From: CALOCN01 sp942491735 | GTDB taxonomy: Bacteria > Eisenbacteria > RBG-16-71-46 > JABDJR01 | Length of the DNA: 64,000 nucleotides | Assembly (NCBI GenBank): GCA_942491735.1 | Contig: CALOCN010000013.1 | Coordinates: 62,001-126,000, forward strand | Direction: 5' to 3' | Shown here: positions 28,901 through 36,350 of the stretch, piece by piece | Layout of the letters: every line of letters starts with the position of its first letter | Numbering within the stretch: the first letter of the stretch is position 1 | Notes under the pieces: generated by a model | The model's input: only the letters and a program-made list of their open reading frames with translations | What the model was told of the DNA's origin: nothing | Database searches by the model: none | Made by a program: the position numbers and the translations under genes

Positions 28901-31531
28901 ATCGAGACGGATCCGGGGGAAAACAAGACGTTGTCCACGGTGGGCTTCGACTATCGGCGCGTCCTGCCCGGGGAAACCTGGACGACGGGGCTCACCGCAT
29001 CGCCTCCCTACACCGGGACTCCTCCGGGAGTGGACCTCAACCTGGACGTGTCCGATCCGGTCGCGTTCCCGGACGGGATCTACGAGATCCGGGCCTGGAG
29101 TTCGTGCCTCAACGACGACACCGGAGCCACGTCGACGTTCACGACCCTGCCGGTGAGAGGCCGGATCGACCGCCAGGGGATCCAGGTGGCGAGCACGGAG
29201 CCGGCGTCTTCCACCCTGGCTCTGGGCGGGGTGATCGCGGCCACCTTCACCGAGGCTCTCGACTGTGGCAGTGTGTCCACCTCGGGCGGCGGACAGAACG
29301 TGTTCCTGACCGACATCACCGGCGGCGGCTCCACCCCGGTTGCGTTCACCACCGTGTGTAGCGGGGATCGTCTGGTGATCCGGCCCACCCCGGCCTGGAG
29401 CACCCTCAGCGGCAAGACCCTGGAAGTGAGGCTTGCCACGGCCAACGGCGTGACCGATCTCATTGGGAACGCCCTCCCCGGGGATGTGACCTGGGAGTTC
29501 ACGGTGAGCCCGGTGACCTTTGGCTGGGAAATGGCCACGGACGTGGTCGAGGTCACGTTGGGACAGGCCATGTCCCGCCAGTACGCCCTGATCAACGGAT
29601 CCGGGGATCGGGCGGTCAACTACACGGTGACGATGACCGGAGCCGAAGTGGCCCATGTGACCGCAGTGCCGTCCGTGGGCAGTCTGGCTCCGGGACAGCA
29701 GAGCTCCATCCGGTTCGAAATCGACGACACCATGCCCGAGGGGAACCACGCGATCCAGGTGACCGCGTCCGATGGGCTGGGCCAGACCGGTATCCTGGAT
29801 CTGACCCTCAACGTGGCTTGTGACCTGCCGCCGTGGAACGTGGACCCCGCCGACTTCGAGTACACCATGACGCTGGTGGCGGAGCTACGGGTCAACGGAG
29901 TCGTGTCCAGCGACGGTAACGACATCGTGGCCGCGTTCGTGGGAGACGAGGTCCGTGGAGTGGCCAGCCCCGACGGGAACCGCGTCTACATGACCCTCTA
30001 CAGCAACCGCATCGCCGACGAACGGGTGCGGTTCAAGGCGTGGGACGCCGATGGACCGGGCACGGACTGCGTGACCTACGACTTCGTGAAGCCGGACATG
30101 TGGCCGGTGGGCGGTGCGCCCGAGTTCGGCGACGAGCTGTTCTTCCTGGACGATGCCCGCGAGGGGTCCAACGCTTCTCCCTGGATCCTGGATGCGACCA
30201 ACGGCGCTCCTACCGGTGTGACCGTGATCGACCTGGAAGCGGGTTGGAACTGGGTGTCCTTCAATCGCACCCCGCCATTCGGGTTGTTGTCGGACGAGGT
30301 GCTTGGCGATCTCACTCCGGCCGAAGGGGACATCCTCAAGTCCCAGAGCGCGTTCATCGAATGGCACCCCGCCACCGGTTGGACCGGGGATCCCTCGCTG
30401 GACAGCTTCGACGTGGTTTCCGGTTACATGCTGCGTCTGAGCCAGCCGGGGCGGATCCTGCTGGAAGGGGATCCGGCCGACTCCCCCTCGGTGCCGCTCA
30501 TCAGCATCAACCCGGGAGGCGGCGCGGGATGGAACTGGATTGGCTACGTTCCCGCGGATCCGCAGTCGTTCGGCTCGGCGTTCCTCTACTCCGCGACCGA
30601 CGGCGACGTGTTCAAGAGCCAGGATGCGTTCATGCAGTACGCCACGGGAGCGCCCGGATCCTGGAGCGGGGATCTCACCGAGGACCTCGCACCCGGCAAG
30701 GCATACAAGCTCTACCGGACCGGGGGGACGACCACCCTGGAGTACAACGGAACGTCCGTGGTGGTGGGCGCGGCGACCACCGGGCCAGGTCGTGACGGGA
30801 CCGTGCCCTCGATCACGCGGGGCCGCGTTGCGCCGACGGATTGCAGGGTGCTGGCGGCGAGCCCGGGCGCTGGGCCTCGCACCGCGGACGGTGTCGATTG
30901 GACGCTCAACGCGCGCCAGTTCCAGTACAACATGACCATCACCGCGACGGTGGCCCTGCCTTCGGAGGTGACGTCCTCCGAGCATCTCGTGGTGGCGGCG
31001 TTCTCCGGTGATGAGGTGCGCGGGTTGGCGCAACCGCAGTACATCGAAGCGCTGGACCAGTGGTTGGTCTTCCTCATGGTGTTCAGCAACGAGGTGCGTG
31101 GTGACGATGTGGTCTTCAAGGCCTACGACCCGGCCAGCGATGCTGTGCTGGCCATCGAGGAAACCTTGACCTTTGCCGCGGACGAGGTCCTGGGCGGTGT
31201 GGGCGCTCCCTACCGCCTGCGGGTGAGCGGCGCGGAAGACGGCGGACCCATCGCGCCGGTCCTCCCCCTCCAGCTGAAGGTGGCCCCCAATCCGCTCTCG
31301 GCCGGCATGAGCCAGACCCATATTCTCTACGAACTCACCGAGGACGCGAGCGTGTCCCTGGATCTGTTCGATGTGAACGGACGGCGGGTGGGGAACCTGG
31401 TTCAGGAATTCCAGACCGCGGGATCGCACCGGACCACGGTGTCCAGCGCGGGACTGGCCAGCGGGATCTACCTGGTGCGGCTCCAGGCCGGGTCGCGGGT
31501 GGGGATCACCAAGCTGGTGGTGATGCGATGA
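22865..31531 (+). CDS. Giant exported surface protein, 3' part with FN3-like, FG-GAP, LamG and C-terminal sorting domain
   Basis: Continues the preceding frame; similarity is already visible from about 22809, upstream of the first usable GTG (22865), so this is not a separate start and no signal peptide exists here. Domains in order (residues from 22865): FN3-like modules (to about 280), FG-GAP-type propeller units (about 290-780) interrupted by an InlB-like Flg_new_2 repeat (YISASAGPRGSISPSG), another FN3, a LamG/concanavalin-like domain (FDGTSGHAILEPGLSFG, about 900-1110), a carboxypeptidase regulatory-like domain (about 1200), beta-rich regions including an Ig-like Big_5 unit (about 2110-2200), and a C-terminal sorting domain (KVAPNPLSAGMSQ, FDVNGRRVGNLV, GLASGIYLVRLQAG). 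The stop overlaps the ATG of the truncated haemoglobin by 4 bases. Confidence 0.88.
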   Translation: MRGLEHSTASNTDYWSLSQDRRRLTFNVSVGGPKLDTFRIITAPGALVDCLLPLVEVVGTTRADEESFEDDTAYSGERYDYCVRAFDATGESDTDCDGGSRRLKAPTQVVASDATFENGVQVEWKDNSGYEDGFHVYRRTANEPSVLVSPLVPANSYSYFDDGSVQPLVYGTVYTYEVAAYDAATGESVRDSDTGYTRLAAPVDVNASEIYADRVVVTWSDVSNLNTGYRLYRDGNLVTAAIGADETSYTQLTSSPLTSALFCVEAYSATDVSEQVCDLGGSGSSGPDVAGTLELDTFVSDISQISDQQQFGTAVAMGTSVALVADSRPNYQRVYIYERNDFGWALTDTLQHDTSVFLNDVPSLAVSEDDQTVVVGNAYSSRVWIYERFGNQWLLAQELCRYSDAVNGFYISASAGPRGSISPSGQVFVESGNNQTFTIQANGNAYINAIFVNGSPLPGYPHVDMWGEQVQYTFNNVTSNQTITCDFTFAMVEGGPNPDRHPTPQTGAAAGGTVTPTASMPTCGGAFRNFGKAVAISGATLAVGCDGSSTQEGEVHVYVRTGGTWSPATPDSPTLIGDTDDDLFGQFIALDGEVMVVGQPDSTTGGNDSKIKIYRGGGGSWTPEATFDGLARNWAGPLDVSGNFVIAGNRAGADEARIYEYDPRTASWAPAVTDHASGGGRLPVVSGLFGQTVAIEGAVAVVGAPDRNTGQGAVGLYQRIDGVWRQTQTVVDDSDDAPGQSGTLLGDSFGEALDLGPDYLIVGAPGQQPVSVGNLGLAAIMPIPAAPEQVAATDGTRADRVQVRWRDVSTSEEGFVVYRDGDEVGTVSANSLSYDDYGAEPGRAYRYEITAFTAGGLENLGVDERDFGRRAPNGEITGRIVTETESPVEGVEVCLDPPGATALQFDGTSGHAILEPGLSFGDDAAGFTLEFWVRPAVIGGLRTLFVQSDESGDDEFRVSLNGAQLEVEIRGSLFASGAGSDLFEVGQWRHVSVSTPTLILSALSPDGLNTTSALPPSNLTLRVYDPDADTLFETSPSWTRTAPYGLGQEGLSFVLGAEVVNGVLSDTFEGWLDDLRIWSEQRLLAQQDADRRRILLGNEPNLATYLPLDHRAGKAAEDLTEDPLYAELVDGVYWVNDAAPMETCALTDSDGNYVLSALRYGESTAFRVIPTAEGVTFEPPVRRISLSRGSPVWNSVDFEDVTQYAVAGQVEYEAAPGCYPAAEIYVDDELAATADENGLFVLAVKPGDHTIEPRLEGHVFNPASFDLSVSEPVDLGLIEDITTRRLELTVGGGCQGVPIADFTVRIRTANNCYDEEVVLSDTQQLDLAPREYLISVVDVANVDPAFTRGQILEFFGNQEALEVDLREDDGEARLFYRAPLQMEITGLVAPTCTELVLPGGGFAALPDMILDQFERVGLEIRVFESYPGGLECLPDTGSVTIFDEVIDREESITLPIKNGVARYQTSASTPNVLRGRTANRQDRSYQKAISFVANVDGVVVDDTKWFLVKGRRARQGTFVATPASEIPIMILRDPPGDGSSAWVESGTSFCTTIDSATLKSTGNGVDTEAFFGISGSAGLGYEIEFEYRSPGGIGFSYLRTTTSMESQTITICGETSQKLSTSSGPLFVGEDGDVYLSVGLNFQFALTDIVGLEEAGSTCTVLTSEGLSMAPSGFESAHLFTREHIENVQIPAAEHLADLSEAEGDAARAFVLRTGARTWEAQLALADSLAGAAVLDLNRSFSAGADLEYTARSTSERSFTTETTLVTDQTIAVDLGGFKAAGNGVSGGYSRKMSMTRKHVQTTNSGSTETVGYRLSDDDIGDFFSVDVKMDPAYGTAVFDLKDGTSSCPWEPGTQQRDRAQLTISGPQPPEVTPADEPAEFVLNISNLGDSDEERVYVVKPVPGSNREGAVLKLNGGTLGDGGVTYYIPARETISAKLTVERGPSAYRYDDLKLIMITPCEASLVPDGFISQTADTLTFSVHFDGPCSEVTLESPQADWLETGNTLGVSLTNIETDPGENKTLSTVGFDYRRVLPGETWTTGLTASPPYTGTPPGVDLNLDVSDPVAFPDGIYEIRAWSSCLNDDTGATSTFTTLPVRGRIDRQGIQVASTEPASSTLALGGVIAATFTEALDCGSVSTSGGGQNVFLTDITGGGSTPVAFTTVCSGDRLVIRPTPAWSTLSGKTLEVRLATANGVTDLIGNALPGDVTWEFTVSPVTFGWEMATDVVEVTLGQAMSRQYALINGSGDRAVNYTVTMTGAEVAHVTAVPSVGSLAPGQQSSIRFEIDDTMPEGNHAIQVTASDGLGQTGILDLTLNVACDLPPWNVDPADFEYTMTLVAELRVNGVVSSDGNDIVAAFVGDEVRGVASPDGNRVYMTLYSNRIADERVRFKAWDADGPGTDCVTYDFVKPDMWPVGGAPEFGDELFFLDDAREGSNASPWILDATNGAPTGVTVIDLEAGWNWVSFNRTPPFGLLSDEVLGDLTPAEGDILKSQSAFIEWHPATGWTGDPSLDSFDVVSGYMLRLSQPGRILLEGDPADSPSVPLISINPGGGAGWNWIGYVPADPQSFGSAFLYSATDGDVFKSQDAFMQYATGAPGSWSGDLTEDLAPGKAYKLYRTGGTTTLEYNGTSVVVGAATTGPGRDGTVPSITRGRVAPTDCRVLAASPGAGPRTADGVDWTLNARQFQYNMTITATVALPSEVTSSEHLVVAAFSGDEVRGLAQPQYIEALDQWLVFLMVFSNEVRGDDVVFKAYDPASDAVLAIEETLTFAADEVLGGVGAPYRLRVSGAEDGGPIAPVLPLQLKVAPNPLSAGMSQTHILYELTEDASVSLDLFDVNGRRVGNLVQEFQTAGSHRTTVSSAGLASGIYLVRLQAGSRVGITKLVVMR

Positions 31532-31929
31532 CGGGGCTTTCGGACCTCTCATCGCCAGAGCAAATCGAGAAGATGGTCCGCACGTTCTACGCGCGGGTCG
31601 CCCTGGACGATCTCTTGGCTCCGGTGTTCGTGGACCAGGCCGCGGTGAACTGGGATACGCATATCCCCAAGATCACCGCGTTCTGGTGCAAGCTGGAGCT
31701 GGGCATCCCCGGGTTCTCGGGGATGCCCACTCAGGCCCATATCCGGCTCTCAGCCGAGAAACCGTTCCGGGCGGAACAATTTGGCCGGTGGATCGAGCTC
31801 TTCCACGACACTATCGATACCGGTTGGGCCGGTCCGCACGCGGACTCCATCAAGTCGCGGGCGGTCTCCATCGCCCACGTCCAATCCCGGGTGGTGCCCA
31901 CCGCCGAGGAGTGGAACGGCCTGGGCTAG
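31528..31929 (+). CDS. Group III truncated haemoglobin
   Basis: A 133-residue protein matching the trHb III pattern (Campylobacter Ctb-like): Tyr21 at B10 (FYARV), His45 at E7 (WDTHIPKITAFW), proximal His71 at F8 (TQAHIRLSAEKPF) and Trp88 at G8 (FGRWIELF). Haem-binding and ligand-control residues are therefore in place. The family binds oxygen or handles NO and peroxide; it is cytoplasmic, and no signal peptide is present. The ATG overlaps the TGA of the giant surface gene (ATGA), so it depends on read-through from that gene or an internal promoter. It converges on the glycosyltransferase gene 9 bases away. Confidence 0.9.
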   Translation: MTGLSDLSSPEQIEKMVRTFYARVALDDLLAPVFVDQAAVNWDTHIPKITAFWCKLELGIPGFSGMPTQAHIRLSAEKPFRAEQFGRWIELFHDTIDTGWAGPHADSIKSRAVSIAHVQSRVVPTAEEWNGLG

Positions 31930-31938
31930 TCGCGCCGA

Positions 31939-33432
31939 TCAGTCCTTGGGGAGATAGATCGTGCTGGGGCGGATGGGCGTGTTCTTGGGGTAGAGCTCGT
32001 AGTCTCCGGCGAACACCGGCCCCTGGGCTTCGTAGTGGGTCTCGATGACTTCCTTGAAGTAGTCGTCGTCGGTGATGATCATGGCCCATCGCCTGGCCTG
32101 GACGTCGGCCTGGATCTCGCTCCACAACGCCTCGGTGATCGTGGGGTTCTCGCTCCGCATGACATCCATGACCGCCATCTGGTGCGTGGTCCAGGGACTT
32201 CCCACCTGTGGCCCGATCCAACCGTGCGTGGTCAACCAGATCTCCCCATCCACGTTCTCCAGACGTTCCACGAAAGCGTCCGCGGCCTCGCGCTCCTTCT
32301 CCGAACCGATCTTGACTCGCGGGTCGTAGCGCATCTGGTACGCCTGCAGCCCCATCACCGCAAGCACGGCCAGCTTCACCCCGCGAGAGCCCAGAAGCCG
32401 ATCCGGAAGCTGTTCCGGCTGTTCCAGCATCCAGGCGGCGCGCGCGAACAGGACGCAGCCCACGGCATAGAACGGGAGCACCACGTTGCTGAACCCGCCC
32501 CAGTGCATGCGCGAAACCCAGGAGATGCTGATCACGCTGGCCAGAACGGCCAGAAGCCACAGGGAGCGCCGGAGTGATTCGCGGCGCAGGGTCACGTAGA
32601 GGACGAACAGCGTCCCGAGCAGCAGCCCCGGGCTGGGGAATGCGATGTCGACGCGCCAGAACGTGAACATGTTCGACCACCACACCTGATAGGTCCTTGG
32701 GATGTCGAAAATGTAGAAGGAGGACCACCCGTCCGTACGCCAGTGAAGCCAGAGCGAGGCGCCCCCCATGAGCGTCAGGGCAAGTACGGGAAAGATCCAG
32801 CGGGTGCGTCCCTTCCCAAAAAGAATCGTCCACAACATGAGCGGTATGGACGCCATGAGCGCACTCTGCTTGGTGAGGAAGGCGAGCAGGATGAGCAGCG
32901 CGGCCACAACCTGCCACCGGGCGGTCGGTTTGAATTCCAGGACGGTGATGGCGCCAAGGAGCGCGGCGAGGAACACCATGTCCACCCGGGCCAGGTCGTA
33001 CCAGTTGCCGACGATTCCATAGACCCCGGCGAAGAGACCCAGGGAACAGAAGGTCCAGAACCGGCTACGGGTGTGGAGCCAGGTGTTCACCCCGACCAGG
33101 GCAAAACAAATCAGCGCGGCGCCAAAGGAGGCGGCCCGCAGGGCGAGGAAGCTCTCTCCCAGAACCGGTACCAGGGCGCGCGCCGCCATGAAATACAGGG
33201 GCGGGTAGCAGTACGGGGCAAACTCCATGGTGGGAGGAACGTAGATGGGCTCCCCTGCCACCAGCCGGGTGACGGTGTGCAGCATGCCGCCTTCGAGCCA
33301 GCCCAGCTCGTAGGGATAGGCAATGCGGTTCACCACCACCCACAGCATGGTGCCGATCGCGGCGACAGAGAACACGCCCATCAGGACCCGCAAGGCGAGG
33401 AATCTGGAGGGGGCTACCGAGGTCGTTTCCAT
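31939..33432 (-). CDS. Multi-pass membrane glycosyltransferase (GT39/ArnT-like superfamily)
   Basis: A 497-residue protein with about 10 hydrophobic segments (residues about 10-385) and a soluble C-terminal part of about 110 residues. The first loop carries the acidic motif (YELGWLEGGMLHTVTRLVAG) and APYCYPPLYFMAAR, the arrangement of GT-C fold enzymes that use polyprenyl-phosphate sugars on the outer face of the inner membrane. The C-terminal segment (WAMIITDDDYFKEVIETHY) resembles the tail of uncharacterised family members. The start ATG is 12 bases after the stop of the kinase gene, so they form an operon. The acceptor is unknown; glycosylation of surface proteins is possible. Confidence 0.82.
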   Translation of the reverse strand: METTSVAPSRFLALRVLMGVFSVAAIGTMLWVVVNRIAYPYELGWLEGGMLHTVTRLVAGEPIYVPPTMEFAPYCYPPLYFMAARALVPVLGESFLALRAASFGAALICFALVGVNTWLHTRSRFWTFCSLGLFAGVYGIVGNWYDLARVDMVFLAALLGAITVLEFKPTARWQVVAALLILLAFLTKQSALMASIPLMLWTILFGKGRTRWIFPVLALTLMGGASLWLHWRTDGWSSFYIFDIPRTYQVWWSNMFTFWRVDIAFPSPGLLLGTLFVLYVTLRRESLRRSLWLLAVLASVISISWVSRMHWGGFSNVVLPFYAVGCVLFARAAWMLEQPEQLPDRLLGSRGVKLAVLAVMGLQAYQMRYDPRVKIGSEKEREAADAFVERLENVDGEIWLTTHGWIGPQVGSPWTTHQMAVMDVMRSENPTITEALWSEIQADVQARRWAMIITDDDYFKEVIETHYEAQGPVFAGDYELYPKNTPIRPSTIYLPKD

Positions 33433-33444
33433 GGGAACAAAGGT

Positions 33445-36279
33445 CTAGCTGGCCGGCTCGACCAGGCGACTGAACCGGGGGTCGTCCCGAAGCTTGTCGA
33501 AGATGGGGGAAACCCGAATCATGGCCGGCGTCATTCTTGCCGCTTCAAGATCGAGCAACTCGGTCAACAGATCCACCGCCTCGTTCCGCAGGTCCAACAG
33601 AAGGTAGATCTCAAGGAGATCCCAGGATCGTGTGATGCGAAGCCAGACGTCGTGGGTGGCTGGGTACACCTCCAGGGCACGGCGACCGGCCTCGACTGCC
33701 TGCTCGCGATTCCCCAGTCCGGCATGAGCGAGACCCATCGCGCTGAGAAGGTTGGAGTCATCGGGTTTCTCCACCAGGGCTTCGCCGATGCGTTCCCTGG
33801 CCGACTCGAACCAGGGGCGGGCGTCCTCCGTCTGCCCAAGGAAGCCGTGTGCCAACCCGAGGGAGAGCGCACGGCAGTTGAGCCCAAACTGTTCTTCCTG
33901 GAACTCGGGAACCGCTTCGGCATACTCCACCGCCTCCTCGAGGCGACCGGCAAGGGTCATGTAGTTGGATATCGCTTGGGCATCGCTTCCCGCGTTGTCG
34001 TGAGACGGCATTTCCTCATGGGTCGCGAGGGCCTCGTCGAACATGCCCATGCTCGCGTAAGCCCAAAGTTTGAGCCGATAGCCCGCCGGAATATCGGGTG
34101 ACAATGAGATGACCCGGTCACCAAGTTCGCGCTGGCGGGGATAGTCGCCCAGAAGACCGTAGGTCTCCCCCACGGTCCAGAGAAGCCGCAAGTTTCGCGG
34201 ATCCCGACCCTCCGCCTGTTCGAGGATCTGCAGGGCCTCGGCGAACTTCCCCTGGCGACGCAGGGCGAACCCGATCACCTCCAGCACGTCGGCGTTGCCG
34301 GGAAGCTCGTTGCGGGCCCGCTCCAGGGAGAGCAGGGCCGGCTCCAGGTCTTTCAGGCCCCAGTAGAGGTAGTACCCCCGGGCGTAGTGGGCCCATCCGG
34401 ATCCGGGGGCCAACTCCTCGGTGCGCTCCACAGCAGCGCGGGCCAGGGCCTGGCGCTCCTGGGATCGATCCCAGTTGAAGTGGAGGTAACCGGAATGTGC
34501 CTTGGCCAGCATGGCCCAGGCCAAGGTGAACTCGGGATCCAGGGAGACGGCCCGTTCCATCATTTCCGCCGCCAGTTCCTGATCCTGACGGGTGAAGCTC
34601 GCGGCGTTCATGAGTTCGCAGCCGCGCAGGTAGGCATGGTAGGCGTCCAGGTTGTTTGTGGGACTCTCCGTCATGGCCAGCCGAGCCGGTTCCAACAGGG
34701 TGAGCCCCAGCTGCTGCACCACCTGATCGGCAATCTCGGATTGGATGCGGAAGATCTCGTCCATGGAGCGCTCGTAGCGATCGGCCCAGATCTGGGTGTC
34801 GTCCGTACAGCGGACCAGGTTGGGGGCAACCCGCACGCGGCTGCCCCCATCGTCGAGCTTCTCCCAGCGCACCGTTCCCTCAAGAACGTAGGCGACTCCC
34901 AGGTCCTCGCCGATCTGGACGAGGGTCTTGCCGGTCTTGTCGTACTGCGTCGCGCTGGTGCGGGAGATGACCGAGAGCCCGTCCACCATGGCCAGCCGGC
35001 TGGTGATCTCGTCCGTGATGCCGGCGGCGAAGTAGGCGTCTTCCGGGGGGCCCAGGTTCTCGAAGGGGAACACCACCACCGACTTGCTGGTGTCCTTGGT
35101 GGGCGTGGGAGTTGGGGATGCGTCCGCACCACGGTTGTTCGCGACAATGGCTTGCCTTGGTGCGGGGGCGGTGTCTTTACTCCCGCCGCGCAGCCCAAAG
35201 AAAAGCGCCGAACCCACCACGGCAATACCCAGGATGGCAATGACCGGCATGATCCAGCCCGGTCGGGTGGGCTGCGTGAGCATGCTTGATGACCCGGGGT
35301 ACGGAGTGGGCGTCTGCTGCGCGACCGGCGGCGGCGTCACCGGGGTCTGCCCGGGAGGCGGTGTCACCGGCCCCGGAGCAGCGATCCCGGATGCGGGTGA
35401 GATCCCCGAACCCAGCGAGGTCATCAACTCGTCCCGCACCGTCTCCAGTTCGTTGCGCACATCCAGGGCGGTCTGGTAGCGGCGATCCGGATCCTTGGCC
35501 AGGCATCGCTGGACCACGCGGCCCAGGTGGTTGGGAATCCCCGCCTTGAGTTCGGTCACCGCGGGAGGCTGGTCGCGCAGGACCGAGGTCAAGGTGGACA
35601 TCTTGGTGTCCCCCTTGAACGGGCGCTGCCCGGTGACCATCTCGAACAGCATGATGCCCAGGGAAAAGATGTCGGTGCGGTGGTCCACCGTCTTGGACTC
35701 GGCCTGCTCCGGCGACATGTAGGCCGGAGTACCCAGGATCCTGCCCTCGCCGGTCACCAGCTCTCCCACCGCCATGGTGGCGCCGGCGTCGGGATTCGCG
35801 AACTCGGCCTCGACCATCTTGGCCAAACCGAAGTCCAGCACCTTGACCCGGCCGTCGTCGTCGATCATCACGTTGTCCGGTTTGAGGTCCCGGTGCGCGA
35901 TGCCCTGCTTGTGGGCGCCGTAGATGGCGTCGGCGAGAGGGATGGCGATCTTGAACACGTCGCTGGTGGCCATGCCGCCGGTGGGGATGAAATGGGAGAG
36001 GGGCTTGCCGGTGACGTGCTCCATGGTGATGAAGGCGACGTCCCCGTCCCGCTCCACCGAGTACAGGACCACGATGTTGGGATGGCTGAGCCCGGCCACC
36101 GCCCGCGCTTCCCGTTCGAACCGGGCCAAACGCTCCGGATCCGCGGCGGTCCTGGCGTCGAGCACCTTGAGGGCCACCTTGCGCCCCAGCTTGGTGTCCT
36201 CGGCCAGGTAGACCGTCCCCATGCCTCCGGCGCCAAGTTCGGAGAGAATGCGGTAGTGGGCGAGCGTGGATCCAATCAA
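33445..36279 (-). CDS. Eukaryote-like Ser/Thr protein kinase with TolB-N-like and TPR tail
   Basis: TTG 36279 is chosen because the other kinases here start at the same place (ATG-(I/V)-G-K-S); GGGAG lies 9 bases upstream, and an upstream start would run into the neighbouring gene; 944 residues. Kinase: GAGGMGTVY, Lys38, HRDLKPDN, DFGLAK, GTPAYMSPEQ, all intact. A Pro/Thr-rich linker (PPPGQTPVTPPPVAQQTPTP) and a membrane segment (IMPVIAILGIAVVGSALFFG) lead to an outside module (VVVFPFENLGPPEDAYFAAG, the FlgO/TolB-N-like unit also found with adenylate cyclases) and then TPRs to the end. The GT39-like gene follows 12 bases downstream. Confidence 0.92.
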   Translation of the reverse strand: MIGSTLAHYRILSELGAGGMGTVYLAEDTKLGRKVALKVLDARTAADPERLARFEREARAVAGLSHPNIVVLYSVERDGDVAFITMEHVTGKPLSHFIPTGGMATSDVFKIAIPLADAIYGAHKQGIAHRDLKPDNVMIDDDGRVKVLDFGLAKMVEAEFANPDAGATMAVGELVTGEGRILGTPAYMSPEQAESKTVDHRTDIFSLGIMLFEMVTGQRPFKGDTKMSTLTSVLRDQPPAVTELKAGIPNHLGRVVQRCLAKDPDRRYQTALDVRNELETVRDELMTSLGSGISPASGIAAPGPVTPPPGQTPVTPPPVAQQTPTPYPGSSSMLTQPTRPGWIMPVIAILGIAVVGSALFFGLRGGSKDTAPAPRQAIVANNRGADASPTPTPTKDTSKSVVVFPFENLGPPEDAYFAAGITDEITSRLAMVDGLSVISRTSATQYDKTGKTLVQIGEDLGVAYVLEGTVRWEKLDDGGSRVRVAPNLVRCTDDTQIWADRYERSMDEIFRIQSEIADQVVQQLGLTLLEPARLAMTESPTNNLDAYHAYLRGCELMNAASFTRQDQELAAEMMERAVSLDPEFTLAWAMLAKAHSGYLHFNWDRSQERQALARAAVERTEELAPGSGWAHYARGYYLYWGLKDLEPALLSLERARNELPGNADVLEVIGFALRRQGKFAEALQILEQAEGRDPRNLRLLWTVGETYGLLGDYPRQRELGDRVISLSPDIPAGYRLKLWAYASMGMFDEALATHEEMPSHDNAGSDAQAISNYMTLAGRLEEAVEYAEAVPEFQEEQFGLNCRALSLGLAHGFLGQTEDARPWFESARERIGEALVEKPDDSNLLSAMGLAHAGLGNREQAVEAGRRALEVYPATHDVWLRITRSWDLLEIYLLLDLRNEAVDLLTELLDLEAARMTPAMIRVSPIFDKLRDDPRFSRLVEPAS

Positions 36280-36350
36280 GCGGTGAACTCCCGGGGTTGG
36301 TTTGGGGGGCGATTCTACCTCAGGGAGCCTATCCGGGGGGCTTGGAGGGT

